A DNA stretch of 64,000 nucleotides, taken from the NCBI RefSeq assembly GCF_009765375.1, contig NZ_VTOK01000011.1, forward strand, positions 1 to 64,000. Reading direction: 5' to 3'. Of this stretch, positions 45,967-56,414 are shown one piece after another; positions within the stretch are counted from its first letter, which is position 1; each line of letters starts with the position of its first letter. The translations under genes and the position numbers were made by a program. The notes under the pieces were generated by a model that made no database searches, was not told the DNA's origin, and saw nothing but the letters and a program-made list of their open reading frames with translations. Source of the DNA: Alteribacillus sp. YIM 98480 (GTDB taxonomy: Bacteria > Bacillota > Bacilli > Bacillales > Marinococcaceae).

Positions 45967-47109
45967 CTATGTCAGTTGTTGGGTTTTTTGGCTTTCCTCG
46001 TTTATTCCTGCAGTTTCCTCATAAAGTGTAAGAAGCTGCCTTGCTGCTCCAGACCAGCCTAACGTCTTAATATCTTCTCTTGCATTTATTGCAAGTCTTT
46101 TACGCAGCGTTTCATCTTCAAAACAACGGATAGTTTCCGTGAAATCTCCTTCTTTATACGGATCATACAACAAGCCTGTCCTGCCATCCTCGATCTGTTC
46201 ACAAGTCGGCCCGCTTTTCGCAGCAACTAGAGGAAGGCCAGAAGCCATTGCTTCTAAAATAACGAGTCCAAGTGTTTCTGTCGTAGATGGAAAAACAAAC
46301 ACATCAGCAGAGGCAAAGGCTTTAGCTAATTGATCTCCATGCATATATCCGGTAAAAACAGTTTTTGTCCCTTCAAAATGTTTTTCCAGCGCTCCTCGGT
46401 GCGGCCCGTCTCCTACAATAGCAAGAGTAAATTCATCAGACGTATCCAGTACATGTTTAAGTTTTTCAATTTCCTTTTCTGCGGCAAGTCTTCCTACATA
46501 TAGAAGAAGCTTTCGTTCCGGCTGTCCGTCTGTAAGCTTCTCACGAATCGAAGAATCGTAGTTTTTCGGGTGAAACATTTCTGTATCAACGCCTCGCTGC
46601 CAGACATGCACGTTATAGAATTTACGTTCTATAAGTTCTTGTTGTACCGTATTAGAAGTACATAAATTCAAATCCGCTTCATTGTGGAGTTTTCGAAAAT
46701 ACCACCATATCAAACCTTTAAATAGGGAGAGCCTATAGTAATCTAAGTATTGAGCTACATTCGTATGATAAGATGCTACTAAAGGATACTCAAGCTTTTT
46801 TGCTGCTCTTACACCAGAAAACCCGAGAATAGCAGGATTTACAACATGGACAACATCAGGTTCATATTCTTTAAGATATTTTCTTACAACTGGGTTCGGA
46901 AGAGCGAACTGTTTGGAGCGGTAAAAAGGAAGCGTGCTCGCTGGCACCCCTTTAACTTCTGCTCCTTCAAATTCATATACACCAAGATCAGGCGCAATAA
47001 TTCTGACATCATGCCCAGCTTGAAGCAGCCATCTTATACATGCTGTAAGCCTAGTAACTATTCCATCCGTAGAAGGAAGAAACGTTTCTGTTACAATAGC
47101 AATTTTCAC
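45967..47109 (-). CDS. sqdX: GT4 glycosyltransferase, SqdX/SQD2-like
   Basis: The 380-residue GT-B enzyme starts at GTG (47109) after GGGAG. Its N-terminal domain (KIAIVTETFLPSTDGIVTRLTACI, YEPDVVHVVNPAILGF, VASYHTNVAQYLDYY) and CTSNTVQQELIERKFYNVHVWQRGVDTEMFHP closely follow cyanobacterial SqdX and plant SQD2. The C-terminal GT4 donor site is ETLGLVILEAMASGLPLVA. These enzymes move sulfoquinovose from UDP-sulfoquinovose to diacylglycerol. The related MgtA/PimB-like mannosyl- or glucosyltransferases are alternatives, but the adjacent sqdB supports SqdX. Confidence 0.8.
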   Translation of the reverse strand: MKIAIVTETFLPSTDGIVTRLTACIRWLLQAGHDVRIIAPDLGVYEFEGAEVKGVPASTLPFYRSKQFALPNPVVRKYLKEYEPDVVHVVNPAILGFSGVRAAKKLEYPLVASYHTNVAQYLDYYRLSLFKGLIWWYFRKLHNEADLNLCTSNTVQQELIERKFYNVHVWQRGVDTEMFHPKNYDSSIREKLTDGQPERKLLLYVGRLAAEKEIEKLKHVLDTSDEFTLAIVGDGPHRGALEKHFEGTKTVFTGYMHGDQLAKAFASADVFVFPSTTETLGLVILEAMASGLPLVAAKSGPTCEQIEDGRTGLLYDPYKEGDFTETIRCFEDETLRKRLAINAREDIKTLGWSGAARQLLTLYEETAGINEESQKTQQLT

Positions 47110-47247
47110 AATGAGTACACTCCCTGTTCCCTTATTACAAAACAACTGCATTCGCATAAGGACTCAGCAGCAAGCCAAGCTTTTCTCCAAAGAAGATCCA
47201 AGGCAAGGATATTTGAATACATACTGCTCCAGGCCGATGGCTTTGTT

Positions 47248-48483
<1,236 letters not shown>

Positions 48484-48597
48484 TTAAATGTGGAACCATA
48501 GAAAAGGTATCATGTTCTGCTGCATTTCGCAAATATTACACTGCTAGAAGATGCTCCGTCTAATACTTTCTCTTTGGTTCAAAATTGATTTCGCTAT

Positions 48598-48626
48598 ATT
48601 ATAATAATGCAACAATATTAAGTAAA
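48598..48626 (-). promoter_or_regulatory. Candidate sigma-A promoter for sqdB
   Basis: On the minus strand TTTACT, 17 bp, then a perfect TATAAT. It lies about 200 bp upstream of the sqdB GTG. I see no known operator beside it. Confidence 0.6.
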
Positions 48627-48734
48627 CTCACAATCTACTTAGCAAATAAAAAAATGCCCTTCTTTGTGACTGCGCTTAAAAATTTTATTACCTATGCTAG
48701 AAGCCATCATAAACGTATTGAAAACAAGTGAAAA

Positions 48735-48764
48735 AGAGCTGTTCACCCTACTTGGAACAGCTCT
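48735..48764 (-). terminator. Terminator of the tenI-thiO-thiS-thiG-thiF operon
   Basis: GAGCTGTTC and GAACAGCTC form a perfect 9-bp stem; five T residues follow on the minus strand, just past the thiF stop. Confidence 0.85.
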
Positions 48765-48785
48765 CTATTCATAGATTTCAAATAA

Positions 48786-49799
48786 TTATCCGCCTATATA
48801 TCTTTGATACAAGAGCCGAGCTCTGGCTTTATCGTTTTCTCCGTGTATGATCGTTCTGCCGTCCTGAAAAATAACAAATCGTTTCCCTTCAAGATTGAGA
48901 ACAATAAGGTGTTTATTTTCTTGTTGAATGACTTTTGAATATCTCTTTTTTAAATCAGGTAACGCCAAATATTGCTGTTCTGCCGGTCGGACTTGTACGG
49001 CATTACGCCCGCATAACACCTCTGTTTTTGCACGGTTTTTATATTCCAAAAATGGATACGAGGCTGCTTTACCACAAGATGGGCAGTCCGCTTTTTTTAA
49101 CAACTTAACATCAATAGAAGATGATTCATTGTTCCAAAGGTTAAATGACAATAATTTCATTCGTAAGGCAGACCAGTTTTCTGTTAAAATTTTCAGCGCT
49201 TCTGTGGATTGATACGAACTAACCATTTGTACGGCCGGCGCAATAATCCCTGCTGTATCACACGTTTCCCCATCAAGTGGAATATCTTCCATTAAACAAT
49301 GAAGGCAAGGTGTGCTTTGAGGCAGAATAGTAAAAGTAATGCCATAGCTGCCCACACAAGCTCCGTATATCCATGGCAGGCCTTGTTTTTGACAAAAGTC
49401 ATTAATTAGCATTCTCGTATCAAAATTGTCCAGCGCATCAATAAACAAATCGGCTGGAAGTGCTTGCTCTAATACAAAAGAGTCGGCTTCTCCTGTAACA
49501 CTTATTATCTCTGTTTCCTTATTTATTGCTTGCAATCTAGTTTTAGCTGCTTCCGCTTTTGGCATTTTGGCTTCTGCATCTTGTTCAGTATAAAGCTGCT
49601 GTCGGTTCAAGTTGCTGTATTCAACAAAATCACGATCAATAATCGTAATTTTCCCAACCCCTGCTCGTACCAGTGTTTCTGCGGCTGCACTTCCTAGTGC
49701 TCCTGCTCCGACAATGACTGCGTGCTTGTTTTTTAAGAGCCGCTGGCCGGTTTTACCGATTCCATGAAAGAGTTCTTGTCTGGAATAACGGCTGTCCAT
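48786..49799 (-). CDS. thiF: ThiF-type ThiS adenylyltransferase
   Basis: The 337-residue E1-like enzyme activates the C-terminal glycine of ThiS for sulfur transfer. It has the ATP loop VGAGALGSAAAETLVRAG, then IIDRDFVEYSNLNRQQLYTEQDA, ALDNFDTRMLINDFC, and zinc cysteines in CLHC and CPSC. A C-terminal extension of about 90 residues follows the second CxxC. Its ATG overlaps the thiG stop as TGATG. MoeB is a paralogue, but the operon settles ThiF. Confidence 0.93.
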   Translation of the reverse strand: MDSRYSRQELFHGIGKTGQRLLKNKHAVIVGAGALGSAAAETLVRAGVGKITIIDRDFVEYSNLNRQQLYTEQDAEAKMPKAEAAKTRLQAINKETEIISVTGEADSFVLEQALPADLFIDALDNFDTRMLINDFCQKQGLPWIYGACVGSYGITFTILPQSTPCLHCLMEDIPLDGETCDTAGIIAPAVQMVSSYQSTEALKILTENWSALRMKLLSFNLWNNESSSIDVKLLKKADCPSCGKAASYPFLEYKNRAKTEVLCGRNAVQVRPAEQQYLALPDLKKRYSKVIQQENKHLIVLNLEGKRFVIFQDGRTIIHGENDKARARLLYQRYIGG

Positions 49800-50566
49800 C
49801 AAAGCTTGCTCATTCCTTCCACAGGACTGCTTGCCTGGGCATACATTTTCTTTTCAATACGTCCAGCTTCAAACCCTAAACGACCAGCTTCGACTGCATG
49901 TTTCATTGCTCCCGCCATTTTCACAGGATCTCCAGCTCCAGACACTGCAGTATTTAATAGTACACCGTCAGCCCCTAGTTCCATGGCGTAAGAGGCATCT
50001 TTAGGGCTGCCAATCCCAGCATCGACAATAACAGGAACTTCAGCTTGTTCGATAATGTGGGCTAAATTATATGGATTTATAATACCAAGTCCGGTACCTA
50101 TTGGGGAGGCGCCAGGCATAATAGCATGAATGCCAAGCTCCTGCAGATGTCTGGCCAGTACAACATCATCAGACGTATAAGGAAGAACAATAAAACCTTC
50201 ATCAAGCAGCAGTTCTGTAGCTTTTATCGTTTCTACAGGGTCAGGTAAAAGCGTCTTGTCACACCCTATAACTTCTACTTTAATCATGTCACACATGTTA
50301 GCTGCTTGGGCCATTTTTGCAATTCGCACAGCTTCTTCTGCCGTTTTTGCACCAGCAGTATTAGGCAGCAGTTTAAATCCGCTGAGATCCATGCTTTCAA
50401 ACGGATCGGGCTGACTGTCATCAAATATATTCATTCGTCTTACGGCAAATGTAAGCACTTCCGTTTCAGAAGTCTCTACCGCCTGGTTCTGCACTTCTCC
50501 GCTAGCATACTTTCCGGTTCCTAGAAATAACCTTGACTGAAAAGAATATGGACCGATATTTAACAT
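49799..50566 (-). CDS. thiG: Thiazole synthase
   Basis: The 255-residue TIM-barrel enzyme forms thiazole phosphate from DXP, dehydroglycine and ThiS-thiocarboxylate. Visible blocks are [43 protein letters not shown], the Schiff-base region [16 protein letters not shown], and [32 protein letters not shown]. The start at 50566 uses as its ribosome site the GGAGGAGGA that encodes the last glycines of ThiS. Confidence 0.96.
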   Translation of the reverse strand: MLNIGPYSFQSRLFLGTGKYASGEVQNQAVETSETEVLTFAVRRMNIFDDSQPDPFESMDLSGFKLLPNTAGAKTAEEAVRIAKMAQAANMCDMIKVEVIGCDKTLLPDPVETIKATELLLDEGFIVLPYTSDDVVLARHLQELGIHAIMPGASPIGTGLGIINPYNLAHIIEQAEVPVIVDAGIGSPKDASYAMELGADGVLLNTAVSGAGDPVKMAGAMKHAVEAGRLGFEAGRIEKKMYAQASSPVEGMSKL

Positions 50567-50570
50567 CGTA

Positions 50571-50774
50571 TTATCCTCCTCCAACAAAATGAACTATTTC
50601 AAATTTATCCCCGTCCTTCACGGGTTCATTGTCATGTTGTTCTTTGACTAAAATATTTCCATTTCTTTCAACTACCGCTTTTTTTTGACCGATTTGCAGA
50701 TGGTTGAGCAATAATGTCACATTAGAATTATTATCAGGTATTTCTTTTGTCATGCCATTAATGATTAGTTTCAA
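50571..50774 (-). CDS. thiS: Sulfur carrier protein ThiS
   Basis: The 67-residue beta-grasp carrier ends HFVGGG; the terminal glycine is adenylated by ThiF and thiocarboxylated. It starts at TTG (50774) after AAAGGAG, giving [11 protein letters not shown]; an upstream ATG would include the ribosome site. The first 17 bases overlap the end of thiO, so translation is coupled. Confidence 0.93.
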   Translation of the reverse strand: MKLIINGMTKEIPDNNSNVTLLLNHLQIGQKKAVVERNGNILVKEQHDNEPVKDGDKFEIVHFVGGG

Positions 50775-51903
50775 CCAGATTCTCCTTTCCATCTTTTAAT
50801 CGCAATGGAGCAAATGCCCGGATCCATTCCTCATTATCAGCAGTGCCTTCTATTAAATCTGCCATCCATTCCCCCGTTAATGCAGATAACAATATACCGT
50901 TACGGTAGTGGCCAGCTGCCATCCACAGCCCTTTAATGGAAGCAGCACCCAAATACGGCATACCATCAATCGTTTGCGGTCGTACACCGCTCCATGCCTC
51001 GACCCATTCGGCATCTTGAAGGTCAGGGACAAGCCGGATTGCTTTTGAAAGCAGTTCCTGAACAGCTCTTGCACTAACTGGTTTATCCATGCGGCCTTCT
51101 TGTTCGGTTGCACCTATGATAATGTTTCCGCCAGGTTTTGGAACAAGGTAAAAATCAGAAGCATGAATGGTTGCTGTCATTACTGGTTTTGCAGGTTTGA
51201 CTGATACACACTCGCCTTTTACTGGTATCATGGAAGGGATGTTCGCTTTTGCAGTTGGAATTAAATCAGACGAAACCCCGCCAGCGAGTACCACATGTTC
51301 GGCATAAAAGCGGCCAGAAGGCGTAGTCACCCCATTTACCCTTCCTTTTTCTTCTAACAATCCTGTGACAGGAGTAAATTCGTAAATATCTGCTCCTAAT
51401 AGGTTTGCTCCGCGTGCATAGGCCTGGGTTAATTCTTTAGCTTTCACCTGGCCATCTCCAGGAATATAAAGGGCTCCTTTTATATCACCCTTTATGTTTG
51501 GTTCCTGGACAGAGATTACATTCGGATCTCTCCACTCTGCTCGTTCTCCCGCCTTTTTTTGAAAAGCGAGCATGTCTAAAAGATGATTTACTTCCGTATC
51601 AGTCTGAGCCACTTTTAGCATTCCATTCCGTACATAAGACACGGGAACTCCTGACGTTTCTTCTAATTCAGGTACCAACTGAGAGAACATATCTCTGCTT
51701 TTTCTCGCAAAATCAAAAAACGGTCCATTTTCTTTGATTTCAACCTGTGCCCCAAGCATTCCAGCAGCTGCGCTGGATGCTTCTGCACCAACTCTAGTTT
51801 TTTCAAGCACAGCTGCTTGATAACCTCTTTTGGACATTTGATAAGCGATAGAGCAGCCATTGACGCCACCGCCAATAATCAGCACATCATATGTTTTCTT
51901 CAT
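50758..51903 (-). CDS. thiO: Glycine oxidase
   Basis: The 381-residue FAD-dependent amine oxidase converts glycine to the dehydroglycine used by ThiG. It shows VLIIGGGVNGCSIAYQMSKRGYQAAVLEK, AEASSAAAGMLGAQVE (the ThiO-specific loop), and the C-terminal EAWSGVRPQTIDGMPYLGAASIKGLWMAAGHYRNGILLS. Its start overlaps the tenI end by 17 bp and its end overlaps thiS. Length matches B. subtilis ThiO. Confidence 0.95.
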   Translation of the reverse strand: MKKTYDVLIIGGGVNGCSIAYQMSKRGYQAAVLEKTRVGAEASSAAAGMLGAQVEIKENGPFFDFARKSRDMFSQLVPELEETSGVPVSYVRNGMLKVAQTDTEVNHLLDMLAFQKKAGERAEWRDPNVISVQEPNIKGDIKGALYIPGDGQVKAKELTQAYARGANLLGADIYEFTPVTGLLEEKGRVNGVTTPSGRFYAEHVVLAGGVSSDLIPTAKANIPSMIPVKGECVSVKPAKPVMTATIHASDFYLVPKPGGNIIIGATEQEGRMDKPVSARAVQELLSKAIRLVPDLQDAEWVEAWSGVRPQTIDGMPYLGAASIKGLWMAAGHYRNGILLSALTGEWMADLIEGTADNEEWIRAFAPLRLKDGKENLVETNH

Positions 51904-52504
51904 GTAATGCCTCCTCTTTTAAAGCTTTTTGATAAGCTTTTGCCTTCTCGATTGGTTGGACTGCCCCATAGATGCCAGACATTACAGCAATACCTTTGGC
52001 TCCGTGAGAAACACAATCCTTCACTCTTTGAGAAGAGATTCCTCCTATCGCTATAACTGGACATGTTACGGAATTTACAACCTGCGTCAGCGACTTTAAA
52101 CCTCTAGGAGGAGTATCTTGCTTACTTTTTGTTTCAAAGACATGTCCAAAAAATAAATAGTCTGCACCATCCATTTCTTTTTTTACAGCGTTTTCTTGGC
52201 TGTGTATAGAACAGCCTGTTAACCATTTATCTTCCATCGATTTATGAATTGGTACGTTTTCAGGAAAATGAACGCCCCCTAAACCATACGCAGCTGTCAA
52301 CTCCGGCCGGTTATTAAGAATGATTTTACGAGGAGGCACTTCTGCGTTTAATAATCCCAGTATCGCAGCGTCCATCTTTTTTACATCCCACAGCTTTTCA
52401 CGAATGTGGATGAAATCAACGTACGGATGAATGTTAGCGGTTATATTCAACCATTTTTCTAGGGATTGATTTCCAGTAGAAATAACGTGCAAGGACGGTT
52501 TCAT
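51887..52504 (-). CDS. tenI: Thiazole tautomerase TenI
   Basis: The 205-residue ThiE-like TIM barrel aromatises the thiazole made by ThiG. Blocks include LHVISTGNQSLEKWL, DFIHIREKLWDVKKM, IILNNRPELTAAYGLGGVHFPEN, GCSIHSQENAVKKEMDGADYLFFGHVF and VIAIGGISSQRVKDCVSHGAKGIAVMSGIYGA. The start at 52504 follows AAAGGGGG; the frame stays open upstream only because a family-1 repeat lies there. It is the first gene of the operon; no tenA is adjacent. Confidence 0.93.
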   Translation of the reverse strand: MKPSLHVISTGNQSLEKWLNITANIHPYVDFIHIREKLWDVKKMDAAILGLLNAEVPPRKIILNNRPELTAAYGLGGVHFPENVPIHKSMEDKWLTGCSIHSQENAVKKEMDGADYLFFGHVFETKSKQDTPPRGLKSLTQVVNSVTCPVIAIGGISSQRVKDCVSHGAKGIAVMSGIYGAVQPIEKAKAYQKALKEEALHEENI

Positions 52505-52520
52505 AATACCCCCTTTTATT

Positions 52521-52644
52521 AAGAAAAGCGCAAGCGCCTTGCTCACGAGCGACAAGTCCTGGAGGGTCGGCATATGGAAAGCTGATCTTTGCTTTCCATT
52601 GACGAACCGAAGGAATCTCGAGCGAGTAGGCACTGGAGCTAGAC
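52521..52644. repeat. Dispersed hairpin repeat, family 1, copy b
   Basis: Nearly identical to copy c at 56254 over about 120 bp: both have GCGCAAGCGCCTTGCTCACG and both read CCATTGACGAACC where copy a has a perfectly complementary stem arm. It lies 16 bp upstream of the tenI start, between the riboswitch terminator and the operon. Confidence 0.88.
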
Positions 52645-52710
52645 GCGGCCAAAATGATATGGAAATAGTTATCTACAATTGAAAAAATATAATTTCCTAG
52701 ACATTTAAAA

Positions 52711-52741
52711 AGACCGCTTTCCTGAAAGTGGAAAGCGGTCT
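52711..52741 (-). terminator. Riboswitch-controlled terminator before tenI
   Basis: AGACCGCTTTC and GAAAGCGGTCT pair perfectly; a T-run follows on the minus strand. It lies about 30 bp after the TPP aptamer. Confidence 0.87.
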
Positions 52742-52767
52742 GGTCAGCTTTGTCTGTTATGTCCATT

Positions 52768-52866
52768 TCGCTCCACTTTCCTCCGCTGGAATAATCCAGT
52801 TCAGGTTCTGAGGGTTTTAAAGGTTCACTTTAATCTCAGCCTTTCTATAAGGCACCCCTAGTGGTT
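52768..52866 (-). promoter_or_regulatory. TPP riboswitch of the tenI-thiO-thiS-thiG-thiF operon
   Basis: On the minus strand: CCACTAGGGGTGCC, GGCTGAGATTAAAGTG, CTCAGAACCTGAACTGGAT and GGAGGAAAGTGGAGCG. All core thi-box elements are present. Confidence 0.95.
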
Positions 52867-52983
52867 GTATTTAGTATTTTTCTAAATTTTAAAACAAACA
52901 TACCGAATCTGTCAAACTAGGAAAAGTGATTTTAACGGCAACTGTGATAAGATAGAGGAAGTTAAAGCAAGGACGTGTTATAT

Positions 52984-54198
52984 ATGATGCAAGTACTTTC
53001 AAAAAAATATGCAATACTTATGTTAGCAGCAGGAATGGCAGGTCTGTTTGTCGTAATGGGTATTGGGAGATTTGCTTACACTCCCATCCTGCCATTAATG
53101 GTAGAAGCAACACATTTAAATAATGAAACAGCTGGATACTTGGCTTCTAGCAATTACTTTGGCTATCTTGTAGGTGCTCTTCTAGCAGGAAAAATGGCAT
53201 GGAAAAAAGGAAAAGCCTATTATGCATATTTTCATTTGATCTTGAACATAGCTTCTACTTTCTTGATGGGAGTTGTCGTAAATGAGTTAATCTGGCATCT
53301 TTTACGCTTTTTATCTGGGGTAACAAGCGGTATTGTTTTTGTTCTTATTTCAAGCATTGTCATAGATCACCTAGTCAGGGCAGGGCGTGCTTCTTGGACA
53401 GGATACCTATTTGGAGGAGTAGGATTAGGTATATTTTCTACCGGACTTCTTGTACCACTTTTATCCATTTCATTTGACTGGGCAGGGATTTGGATTGCTC
53501 TTGGAATATTATCCTCTATTCTAGCATTATTTACCTGGAAAAGACTTTCTGAAGCACCTGAAAAAGAGAGCCCTGAAATAAAAAACGCAGAAAATAATCT
53601 AGTCCAGTCAAAAACGAGAACGATATTACCGTGGCTTTGCGCCGCTTATGGACTAGAAGGAATCGGTTACATAATCAGCGGAACTTATTTGGTGGCTTTT
53701 GCAGGTGACATTCCGATGCTTCAATCGAACCCTTCTTTAACCTGGGTTTTAGTCGGTGCGGCTGCTGCTCCCTCATGTGTTATATGGTCTGGCGTTGCTT
53801 CTAAAATTGGAAACCTTGCAGCATTGCAGGCTGCTTTTTTTCTGCAAATATTAGGTGTTCTTTTCCCTGTTATTTTCTTTAATGGTTTCGGTGCATTAGT
53901 TGGCTCTTTTCTTTTTGGAGCAACCTTTATGGGGATTGTAACACTAACTATGGCAGAAGCGAGGAATGCTGCTGTGGGACAAAGCAATAATATAATTGGG
54001 GGATTTACTTTCATTTATAGTCTAGGCCAAATGATAGGACCCATTGCTGCCGGCTTACTCATATCAGCAACGGCAGCTTTATCTTCCTCTTTTTACTTTG
54101 CAGGTGCTGTACTTTTAACTGGAATGGGGTGTCTCGGGATAGCACAAGGACTAGAAAAAAAACAGATGAAATCAAAAGTTTCTTACCCACTGAAATGA
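52984..54198 (+). CDS. MFS transporter, YbfB/YjiJ family
   Basis: The 404-residue protein has twelve hydrophobic segments. The first helix, AAGMAGLFVVMGIGRFAYTPILPLM, carries the GRFAYTPILP motif typical of the YbfB group, and FAGAVLLTGMGCLGIAQGL closes the last helix. The substrate is unknown. I prefer the ATG at 52984 after AAGGA over an earlier GTG. The small tautomerase gene follows 15 bp later and is probably co-transcribed. Confidence 0.88.
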   Translation: MMQVLSKKYAILMLAAGMAGLFVVMGIGRFAYTPILPLMVEATHLNNETAGYLASSNYFGYLVGALLAGKMAWKKGKAYYAYFHLILNIASTFLMGVVVNELIWHLLRFLSGVTSGIVFVLISSIVIDHLVRAGRASWTGYLFGGVGLGIFSTGLLVPLLSISFDWAGIWIALGILSSILALFTWKRLSEAPEKESPEIKNAENNLVQSKTRTILPWLCAAYGLEGIGYIISGTYLVAFAGDIPMLQSNPSLTWVLVGAAAAPSCVIWSGVASKIGNLAALQAAFFLQILGVLFPVIFFNGFGALVGSFLFGATFMGIVTLTMAEARNAAVGQSNNIIGGFTFIYSLGQMIGPIAAGLLISATAALSSSFYFAGAVLLTGMGCLGIAQGLEKKQMKSKVSYPLK

Positions 54199-54213
54199 GA
54201 AAGGAGAAAATGT

Positions 54214-54423
54214 ATGCCATACATTAATATTAAAATTACAAAAGAACAAGAACCAGTAACTGCTGAACAAAAAAAGGAGCTCATCGCTGGGAGTACCAAA
54301 TTGTTACAAGACGTGCTTGGTAAAAATCCTAACACTACTGTAGTCGTGATTGATGAGGTAGAAACAGACAACTGGGGGATTGGAGCAGAGCCTATTACAG
54401 AACGGAGAAAAAGAGGAGAATAA
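54214..54423 (+). CDS. 4-oxalocrotonate tautomerase family protein
   Basis: The 69-residue protein starts Met-Pro, so removal of Met exposes the catalytic Pro1. PYINIKITKEQEPVTAEQKKELIAGSTKLL and TTVVVIDEVETDNWGIGAEPI fit the 4-OT/YwhB subfamily. The physiological substrate is unknown. It lies directly behind the MFS gene, with GAAAGGAG before its ATG. Confidence 0.92.
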   Translation: MPYINIKITKEQEPVTAEQKKELIAGSTKLLQDVLGKNPNTTVVVIDEVETDNWGIGAEPITERRKRGE

Positions 54424-54437
54424 CGATTCATAGGCAG

Positions 54438-54466
54438 GGCTGGCTCCTTCACACACTGGAGCCAGT
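54438..54466. terminator. Hairpin between convergent tautomerase and lipoprotein genes
   Basis: CTGGCTCC and GGAGCCAG form a perfect 8-bp stem. There is no strong T-run on either strand, so termination is likely but not certain. Confidence 0.55.
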
Positions 54467-54486
54467 CTCGTAATAAGATCTCTATC

Positions 54487-55239
54487 TTATTTTACTGATA
54501 CCATTTTATCTACATGTTCGTGCAGATCTTCCTCATCTTCAATATGAACGGTCATCATATAATCCCCTGATTCTTCAAAGGTATGAGAAGCAATATATAA
54601 ACCACTTTCTTCCTCAGCATCAATCCAGTCCCGCGTATCGTCTCCTTTTTGCCATATCTCAAGCCTTACTCTAGCATTACGTATCGGCTCTCCTTCTTCA
54701 GTCACTTGAAACGACATCTCCATTTCTTCTCCTGCTTTGAATTCAGAGGGAGATTGCAAATGTGCCGTTACAGGAGAACCATGTTGATGACCAGCATGAA
54801 TATCTGTTTCCTCACCATTGTCTTCTGTTTTTTCAACGGACTGACCTACTGTAATTTCCTCCGTTGGCATGCTGTGCATTCCTCGAGCTGTCACATGTGC
54901 AGTAACATGGTAAACACCGTCCTCTTCAAAGGTGTGTGCAATCGAATATTTGTTATCTTCCGGTTCGTCAGCCAAAAATTCTTCGCTTTCCGTTTTTTCG
55001 CCTTCTTTCCATATTTCAAAAAGCACTTCATTAGCATCTGTTACTTTTTCTTCTCCTTGAGTAACCAAAGCCCCTATTTCAACTTTTTCCTCTTGTTCTG
55101 CTTCTTCTGCCATTTCAATTTCTACTTCTATTGGTTCCTCAGGATCATTGTTATCACTCGTTTGTCCTTCCTTTTCCTCCGTTTGACCGCAAGCCGCTAA
55201 TAGAAGACTAAATAAAAAGATGGCGCTTATCTTTTTCAA
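54487..55239 (-). CDS. Lipoprotein with two YtkA-like domains
   Basis: The 250-residue secreted lipoprotein has lipobox LAAC (about residue 17). A strongly acidic linker precedes two similar Ig-like YtkA domains (about 45-125 and 150-250), each ending in HTFEEDGVYHVTAHV or HTFEESGDYMMTVHI. A His-rich segment, HAGHQHGSP, joins them and could bind metal. B. subtilis YtkA-like proteins have no firm function; links to copper or iron handling are suggested by relatives such as FixH. It is monocistronic. Confidence 0.83.
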   Translation of the reverse strand: MKKISAIFLFSLLLAACGQTEEKEGQTSDNNDPEEPIEVEIEMAEEAEQEEKVEIGALVTQGEEKVTDANEVLFEIWKEGEKTESEEFLADEPEDNKYSIAHTFEEDGVYHVTAHVTARGMHSMPTEEITVGQSVEKTEDNGEETDIHAGHQHGSPVTAHLQSPSEFKAGEEMEMSFQVTEEGEPIRNARVRLEIWQKGDDTRDWIDAEEESGLYIASHTFEESGDYMMTVHIEDEEDLHEHVDKMVSVK

Positions 55240-55324
55240 TGTTGTTCCCTTCTTTCTATAGGGTTTATAGTAATTATTGTACCAGTTTGAATTTATATTT
55301 CGTTTAACACCTGTGACACTTCTT

Positions 55325-56224
55325 TTACACTCCTATGATTGTAAGCAATATCCACAAAGACGGCACACTTAAAAGTGTTGTCACTAATGTAATACTTGAT
55401 ACCAGCTGTGGACTGGAATCAAATTGAACAGCTATCATCGCTATGGTGGCAGCTGTGGGCATGGCAGTAGAAACTATCAATACAATGCTTAACGTGCTAT
55501 TTGTTTGAAGCAAAGCAGTAAGTCCCAAAGCTATTAATGGGGAAATCACAAGCCTTAATAAGGTACCTATACTGACTAGTTTCCATTCCAGCGAAGAAAT
55601 TGATATTTTTGACAGCTGCATCCCAAGAACCACCATCACAACAGGAATAGCAGCATCCGCCAGCATACTAACCGCATCCATATACGTTTCTTTTATATCT
55701 ATATGTAAAGCTTGAAACAACACTCCAAGTATTAAAGCATAAAAAACAGGCATCTTCAACACAACCCGGAAAGCATCAGCTGCTGTTAAACTGCTTCGAT
55801 TCGCCAAATATACTCCAGCTGTACTCATTAAAAGCGATTGAATAACCATAAACACTACGGAATATGCAAAAGCTGTTTCACCAAAAGCAAATAATATCAA
55901 AGGTGCACCGTAATTCCCAGAATTCATGAAAGTCACAGCAAGTTCCATACCGCTTGTTTCTTTAGAATTCCACTTAAAAAAGTAAGCAAATAATCGATTA
56001 ACGAGAAGCATAACTAGTAAGAACAATACAGAAAAAACAGCAATTTTAAATAAGTCCCCATCAGGTTCTGTTGTGTAAAATGTTCGAAAAACGAGAGCAG
56101 GTGTTAAAATATAAAGAGCAACAGATGAAACAGAACGAACGTCTATCATCTGTTTTTTTTGCAAATAAAAACCTGTTAAAAAGATAAGAGCAATTGGTAT
56201 TAAAACGTCAAAAAGTACAGTCAT
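55325..56224 (-). CDS. Auxin efflux carrier (AEC) family transporter
   Basis: The 299-residue protein has ten hydrophobic segments with the AEC pattern: VLIPIALIFLTGFYLQKKQM, MNSGNYGAPLILFAFGE (the crossover region) and VVMVVLGMQLSKI. Bacterial members such as MleP or YfdV export organic acids; the substrate is unknown here. The start at 56224 follows AAAGGTGG. A family-1 repeat begins 30 bp upstream. Confidence 0.9.
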   Translation of the reverse strand: MTVLFDVLIPIALIFLTGFYLQKKQMIDVRSVSSVALYILTPALVFRTFYTTEPDGDLFKIAVFSVLFLLVMLLVNRLFAYFFKWNSKETSGMELAVTFMNSGNYGAPLILFAFGETAFAYSVVFMVIQSLLMSTAGVYLANRSSLTAADAFRVVLKMPVFYALILGVLFQALHIDIKETYMDAVSMLADAAIPVVMVVLGMQLSKISISSLEWKLVSIGTLLRLVISPLIALGLTALLQTNSTLSIVLIVSTAMPTAATIAMIAVQFDSSPQLVSSITLVTTLLSVPSLWILLTIIGV

Positions 56225-56253
56225 ACAAAGACCACCTTTAATAAAATCCATTT

Positions 56254-56378
56254 AAGAAAAGCGCAAGCGCCTTGCTCACGAGCGACAAGTCCTGGAGGGT
56301 CGGCATATGAAAAGCTGATCTTTGCTTTCCATTGACGAACCGAAGGAATCTCGAGCGAGTAGGCGCCGGAGCTAGACA
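56254..56378. repeat. Dispersed hairpin repeat, family 1, copy c
   Basis: Almost identical to copy b (52521), with GCGCAAGCGCC at one end and GGCGCCGGAGCTAGAC at the other. It is followed by the same tail seen near 3470 (AAAACGCCAAATATTTATAA) and then directly by family-2 repeats. Confidence 0.88.
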
Positions 56379-56414
56379 TAAAACGCCAAATATTTATAAT
56401 TTCTTATCTTTAAA

